Positions 7,978 to 11,005 of a stretch of 11,005 bases of DNA are shown one piece after another. A program made the position numbers and the translations under genes. Every line of letters begins with the position of its first letter. Position 1 is the first letter of the stretch. A model generated the notes under the pieces. The model saw only the letters and a program-made list of their open reading frames with translations. It made no database searches and was not told the origin of the DNA. This stretch comes from Alphaproteobacteria bacterium (GTDB lineage: Bacteria; Pseudomonadota; Alphaproteobacteria; Micropepsales; Micropepsaceae): assembly GCA_003451645.1 (NCBI GenBank), contig DMER01000185.1, positions 1 to 11,005 on the forward strand, written 5' to 3'.

Positions 7978-9252
7978 ATGCGGCGTAAGGCTTTCGTGAG
8001 CCTCCTTGTCTCCACTGCCCTCATCACGGTTTGGTCCGGCGGGTGTGCCTCGCAAGCACTCTCCGGGGCGTCTGATGCCTCCACGGTAGTTGGACTGATT
8101 TCGACCGTCGCCACGGGCAAAGGGCTTGGCGATCACTTGTTGTCTGCCCTAACTGGCGAGGATTGCAATCTCGGTGAAGGTCTCACGCGCGAAGACCGCG
8201 ATGTGTGCGAGGCCGAAGGCGCGCCGGCAACCGCACAGGACTTCAAGGGCGTATTTGCTGAGGCCAAAGCCGCCGGCGGCAAAGCTTTTGTGGCGGCCGG
8301 TGTGTCGGATGACGCCTATGGGTTCAACGGTCAGCCCGTCGCGGTTTGGGCAGCGCTCAAGACCGCTGAAGCTATTCAGGCAGCAAAGACGCCCACTCAT
8401 GCGATTGCGGTTGCAACGCTTCGTCCGCAGCCCAAGCTTGAGATCAAGCCAGACGCCGGGATGTCAAAAGTCAGCGGCGCACCTCGCAAGGCATCCCCTG
8501 AAGCATGGACGGGCAGTGGCGGTCCGCTTATTTCTGTTCAAAGCCAAATCGCTGCTCCCTCCCCTGCCGGCGTGCGCACCATGGAGGCGGGTGAGCCGGT
8601 CGTCGTGCTGCGCCTTGTGCCAGAAGCTGCGTCCTACAAGCGCGAACCGCTCGACGAGTTTGCGCCGCCTTCGGCAGATGCCGCGCAGTCAAGCCCAACC
8701 GCGCAAGCACCTGGTGGCTCCACAACTGTGCGGCTTGACGCAACGCCAGCAAGTCCTGGGCTCGATGCAATCCCGCCGGATGAGGCCGATGCCAATGGCC
8801 CCCCAGCACCAGAAGATCAGGCCGCTCTTGGCGAGGCCACACCGGATGTGTTGCCGCCCGCCAATGTCCCATCGGTTCGCTACCCTCTGGCGCGTCCGGC
8901 AGTCAAACCAACCGAACTGAGTGGCGTCGGCGGTGCCTTGAACCCCGAACCGCCCCGCGCCGCACGCCGCTCCAGTGAACCCCGGCCCATGCGGCTCAAC
9001 TCCAATGACCGCCCACGCCGCGAGCGCACACGCCCTGCCCGGCAGCGGTCCATCGCGAACCAGGAGTTAGAGGTTCCGCGCGTCAAAACAGAGGTCAAGG
9101 ATCCGCTCGATCTGCCCGCTCAGTCCTATTCGCGCAGTGTGCCCGCAGCCGTTGGTTCAGATAGCGGGGTGGATGTAACCCCACTCGCCCCTGTTGGACC
9201 ATCAGCCGAGGCCAAAGGCGGACCGGCGACATTGGTCCTTCAGGCTCCATGA
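7978..9252 (+). CDS. Exported or lipoprotein-like protein with a proline-rich tail, unknown function
   Basis: A 424-residue protein of unknown function. The chosen ATG (MRRKAF...) gives a standard signal peptide with a basic start, a hydrophobic core at about 6-19 and Cys23 in WSGGCAS. This looks like a lipidation site, but Ser at -3 is atypical, so plain secretion is possible. A CGGAG ribosome site lies 6 nt upstream. Residues about 34-80 (STVVGLISTVATGKGLGDH... with Cys63 and Cys77) recall a short segment I have seen in small alphaproteobacterial lipoproteins (TGKGL.DH..SA.TG.DC); this is from memory and uncertain. From about residue 150 to the end the chain is rich in Pro, Ala, Ser, Glu and Arg, so it is probably disordered and may span or bind the cell wall. 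Divergent from mdh, convergent with nothing nearby; a tRNA gene follows. No enzymatic motif was seen. Confidence 0.8.
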   Translation: MRRKAFVSLLVSTALITVWSGGCASQALSGASDASTVVGLISTVATGKGLGDHLLSALTGEDCNLGEGLTREDRDVCEAEGAPATAQDFKGVFAEAKAAGGKAFVAAGVSDDAYGFNGQPVAVWAALKTAEAIQAAKTPTHAIAVATLRPQPKLEIKPDAGMSKVSGAPRKASPEAWTGSGGPLISVQSQIAAPSPAGVRTMEAGEPVVVLRLVPEAASYKREPLDEFAPPSADAAQSSPTAQAPGGSTTVRLDATPASPGLDAIPPDEADANGPPAPEDQAALGEATPDVLPPANVPSVRYPLARPAVKPTELSGVGGALNPEPPRAARRSSEPRPMRLNSNDRPRRERTRPARQRSIANQELEVPRVKTEVKDPLDLPAQSYSRSVPAAVGSDSGVDVTPLAPVGPSAEAKGGPATLVLQAP

Positions 9253-9283
9253 GTCTTTGCGTCCGTGCGGGATTGTGAATTGC

Positions 9284-9312
9284 TTGACAGGGTAGGGCAG
9301 TGCGCCTAAAAG
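9284..9312 (+). promoter_or_regulatory. Promoter of tRNA-Ala
   Basis: A perfect -35 TTGACA (9284-9289, preceded by C as in the alphaproteobacterial CTTGAC form), a 17-nt spacer and TAAAAG (9307-9312). Transcription would begin near 9319, about 47 nt before the mature tRNA. This is the best promoter in the window. It lies just after the stop of the lipoprotein-like gene, so the tRNA is probably transcribed independently. Confidence 0.75.
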
Positions 9313-9365
9313 CGCCGTTCTCGCGTGCGGACCTTTTCGGGCCTGCACTGATTGCTGACAAGACT

Positions 9366-9441
9366 GGGGCTGTAGCTCAGTTGGGAGAGCGCGTCGTTCG
9401 CAATGACGAGGCCAGCGGTTCGATCCCGCTCAGCTCCACCA
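9366..9441 (+). tRNA. tRNA-Ala, anticodon CGC
   Basis: A complete 76-nt cloverleaf with encoded CCA. Acceptor arms are GGGGCTG (9366-9372) and CAGCTCC (9431-9437). Their G3-U70 pair is the known alanine identity element. D-stem GCTC / GAGC; anticodon stem CGTCG / TGACG with loop TTCGCAA, giving anticodon CGC at 9399-9401, which reads GCG. T-stem AGCGG / CCGCT with loop TTCGATC, then discriminator A and CCA. No clear terminator is visible in the 76 nt after it. Confidence 0.97.
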
Positions 9442-9517
9442 GTCTCACTGACTTTCGGCCGTCGCGTGTCTGCATCGCCGGGGCATCCTAACCGGGCATC
9501 AATGTTCCGGCGCGACA

Positions 9518-9976
9518 ATGGCTTCCATGCGCGTCCTCACATTCATATTGGCGGTTGTCGTTGCCATCGCTCCCTTAGCGTTGGGCGGCTCTGCGTATGC
9601 GGGCGGGGGCGGCGGCGCAAAGAAGCCCTCAAAATCACCGGCCAAAAGATCGGTGACTACCCTCACCAGCTGGATCGATGTCGAGCCCTTCACGGTCTCA
9701 GTCATCCAAGGCGATGCGATTGCCGGGACCTTTATGCTTACCTTTGGGATTGACGTGCCCGATGGTGTATTGCGCGAACGCGCGCAAGCCATTCTGCCGA
9801 GGCTCCGCAACAATTGGCTGATCGCGGTCAACCGCTATGCATCGACACAACTGAGGCCGCGTGCCCAAGCCGATATCGGTCTGATTGCCGCCAAGCTGCA
9901 GAAGGTGACCGATGAAACCTTGGGCCAGCCTGGCGCCAAGGTCCTCTTGAGCCAAGCCATCGTGTTGATCAAGTAG
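9518..9976 (+). CDS. Small exported FliL-like protein
   Basis: A 152-residue protein with a signal peptide (hydrophobic core about residues 8-23, cleavage likely after AYA at 28), then a Gly run and a basic Lys/Ser-rich linker (29-46). The mature domain begins DVEPFTVSVIQG, continues with a strand (TFMLTFGIDV, 71-80) and a helix carrying ILPRLRNNWLIAVNRYAS (92-109), and ends in SQAIVLIK. This order (PF.V strand, long helix with PR.RN, C-terminal strand) resembles FliL-family flagellar proteins and the secreted FliL-like proteins of alphaproteobacteria. Unlike true FliL it has a cleavable-looking signal and no flagellar genes nearby, so a motility role is not supported. ATG 9518 has only a weak ribosome site; ATG 9527 is an equally possible start and still gives a good signal peptide. 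It ends 15 nt from the convergent SDR gene. Confidence 0.75.
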   Translation: MASMRVLTFILAVVVAIAPLALGGSAYAGGGGGAKKPSKSPAKRSVTTLTSWIDVEPFTVSVIQGDAIAGTFMLTFGIDVPDGVLRERAQAILPRLRNNWLIAVNRYASTQLRPRAQADIGLIAAKLQKVTDETLGQPGAKVLLSQAIVLIK

Positions 9977-9991
9977 GCCCCCAGAGGACCT

Positions 9992-10780
9992 CTACATGGC
10001 GCTGATACCGCCGTCGACCTTGAGCTCGGCACCCGTCACCATCTTGGACTCGTCTGAGGCCAAATAGAGCACAGCATAGGCGATATCGTCCGGCTCACCA
10101 ATATGACCCAGCGGGATTTGCCGCCCGAGCTTCGCATAGGCCTCCTCCGCGCCAAAGCGCTCGACCAACGGATCGAGGATGGGTGTCTTTATGAAGACGG
10201 GGTGGACGGAATTGCAGCGGATGCCCGTTTGCTGCTTGGCGCAGTGCAGGGCGACCGATTTAGATAGATGCAAGACCGCCGCCTTGGCCGCGTTGTAGGA
10301 GACTTGGTTGGCCGCCGCGATGATGCCCGCAATCGATGAGATGTTGACAATCGAGCCGCCAAGGTTTGTGTCCTTCACGGTCTTGGCCATCAGGGGTATT
10401 GCGTATTTGCACCCCAAAAAAACGCTGTCGACATCGACCGTCTGGACCTTTTTGAAAAGCTCATAAGGCGTCTCGGTCACGGTCGAGCCGCCGCCTATCC
10501 CTGCGTTGTTGACAAGAACATGCAGGCCGCCATAGTGCCCACTTACGGCCGCCAAGACTGACTGCCAATCCTGCTCCGAGGTCACATCGTGGCGCCAGGC
10601 TGCAGCTTTGTTGGGGTATTGGGTGTTGATCAGCGATGCGGTCTCGTCAGCGCCACCCTTATTGATATCCGAGACGGCAATCTTGGCGCCGTGCTCTGCC
10701 AGTTTTAACGCGATGGCGCGGCCCAAACCCTGCGCGCCGCCCGTCACCAATGCGATCTTGCCTTCAACCCGACCCTTCAT
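9992..10780 (-). CDS. Classical short-chain dehydrogenase/reductase (SDR), NAD(H)-type
   Basis: A 262-residue cytoplasmic oxidoreductase of the classical SDR family. Cofactor motif TGGAQGLG (13-20); Asp38 at the end of beta-2 (VSDIN), which favours NAD over NADP; NNAG (91-94); catalytic Ser149, Tyr162 and Lys166 (SYNAAK); and the C-terminal AELKVDGGISAM typical of the family. The usual PG after the active site is replaced by HPVFIKTP. The sequence type matches alcohol, hydroxysteroid and 3-hydroxyacyl dehydrogenases, but the substrate cannot be read. It starts 22 nt after the stop of an enoyl-CoA hydratase family gene, with a GGGAG ribosome site in the gap, so the two probably form an operon. 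This hints at a 3-hydroxyacyl-CoA or alicyclic/aromatic alcohol substrate (inference). Confidence 0.92.
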   Translation of the reverse strand: MKGRVEGKIALVTGGAQGLGRAIALKLAEHGAKIAVSDINKGGADETASLINTQYPNKAAAWRHDVTSEQDWQSVLAAVSGHYGGLHVLVNNAGIGGGSTVTETPYELFKKVQTVDVDSVFLGCKYAIPLMAKTVKDTNLGGSIVNISSIAGIIAAANQVSYNAAKAAVLHLSKSVALHCAKQQTGIRCNSVHPVFIKTPILDPLVERFGAEEAYAKLGRQIPLGHIGEPDDIAYAVLYLASDESKMVTGAELKVDGGISAM

Positions 10781-10802
10781 GTGTGTCGCACTCCCTGTTG
10801 CT

Positions 10803-11005
10803 TTAGCGGCCTGTGAACTTCGGGGCCCGTCTTTCTAGGAACGCCTGGATTGCCTCGGCATTGTCTTCGCCGGTTGCAGCAAGAGCGAATTGATCGAGGT
10901 CCATGTGGCTCGCCAGCGCTGCATTGTGCGCAGCAATTTCGGTGATGGTCCGTTTTGACATGCGGATAGCCACGGGCGGCAGGGCTACGACCTTGGCCGC
11001 AAGGC
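10803..11005 (-). CDS. Enoyl-CoA hydratase/isomerase family protein, C-terminal part (5' end beyond the right edge)
   Basis: Only the last 67 codons are visible, read leftwards from the window edge to a TAA at 10805-10803. The peptide has a helical segment AIRMSKRTITEIAAHN, then DLDQFALAATGEDNAEAIQ and the closing FLERRAPKFTGR. This matches the C-terminus of crotonase-fold enzymes, where an acidic residue after a TGED/SED-type turn and an F-x-E-K/R-R-x-P-x-F-x-G end are usual. The family acts on acyl-CoA thioesters (hydration, isomerisation). The active-site residues lie in the missing part, so the exact reaction is not known. It is upstream of and probably co-transcribed with the SDR gene. 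Confidence 0.85.
   Translation of the reverse strand, partial: LAAKVVALPPVAIRMSKRTITEIAAHNAALASHMDLDQFALAATGEDNAEAIQAFLERRAPKFTGR

Noticed and set aside
9983..9993. Palindrome AGAGGACCTCT between two convergent genes
   Set aside because: The single-base centre leaves no usable loop, the stem would be four pairs and there is no T-run, so a terminator is not supported.

Overview
The window looks like chromosomal DNA of an alphaproteobacterium. It is GC-rich and carries a TCA-cycle block in the order mdh ... sucC-sucD-sucA, all on the minus strand. That order, the lactate-dehydrogenase-like malate dehydrogenase and the CTTGACA-type promoter are familiar from that class. No genus can be read from the sequence. 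There are no insertion sequences, CRISPR arrays, phage genes or toxin-antitoxin pairs, so the region is mostly core metabolism.

Layout. From the right end of the minus-strand block (about 7651) leftwards in transcription order: mdh; a lipoprotein of the PhoD-like metallophosphatase family; an unknown small membrane protein; sucC; an unknown small exported protein; sucD; a 157-nt leader with two copies of a repeat, each able to sit in a stem-loop; and the first ~624 codons of sucA, which runs off the left edge. Malate dehydrogenase, succinyl-CoA synthetase (SucCD) and the 2-oxoglutarate dehydrogenase E1 subunit catalyse linked steps from 2-oxoglutarate to succinate and from malate to oxaloacetate. 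The three non-TCA genes inserted in this block are all predicted to act outside the cytoplasm or in the membrane, and are the most unusual part of the gene order.

Right of mdh lies a 326-nt divergent intergenic region, then a plus-strand lipoprotein-like gene with a long proline-rich tail. It is followed by a tRNA-Ala(CGC) with a near-consensus promoter and a small exported FliL-like protein. Convergent to these, on the minus strand at the right edge, are a classical SDR oxidoreductase and the 3' end of an enoyl-CoA hydratase/isomerase family gene. These two form a probable small operon for acyl-CoA or alcohol metabolism.

The strongest leads are: the exported-protein gene set between sucC and sucD with spacers of only 3 and 8 nt; the duplicated stem-loop element ahead of sucA; and the phosphatase and membrane-protein genes between mdh and sucC. 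No clearly new multi-gene system is evident. All functional statements rest on reading motifs by eye, without database searches.
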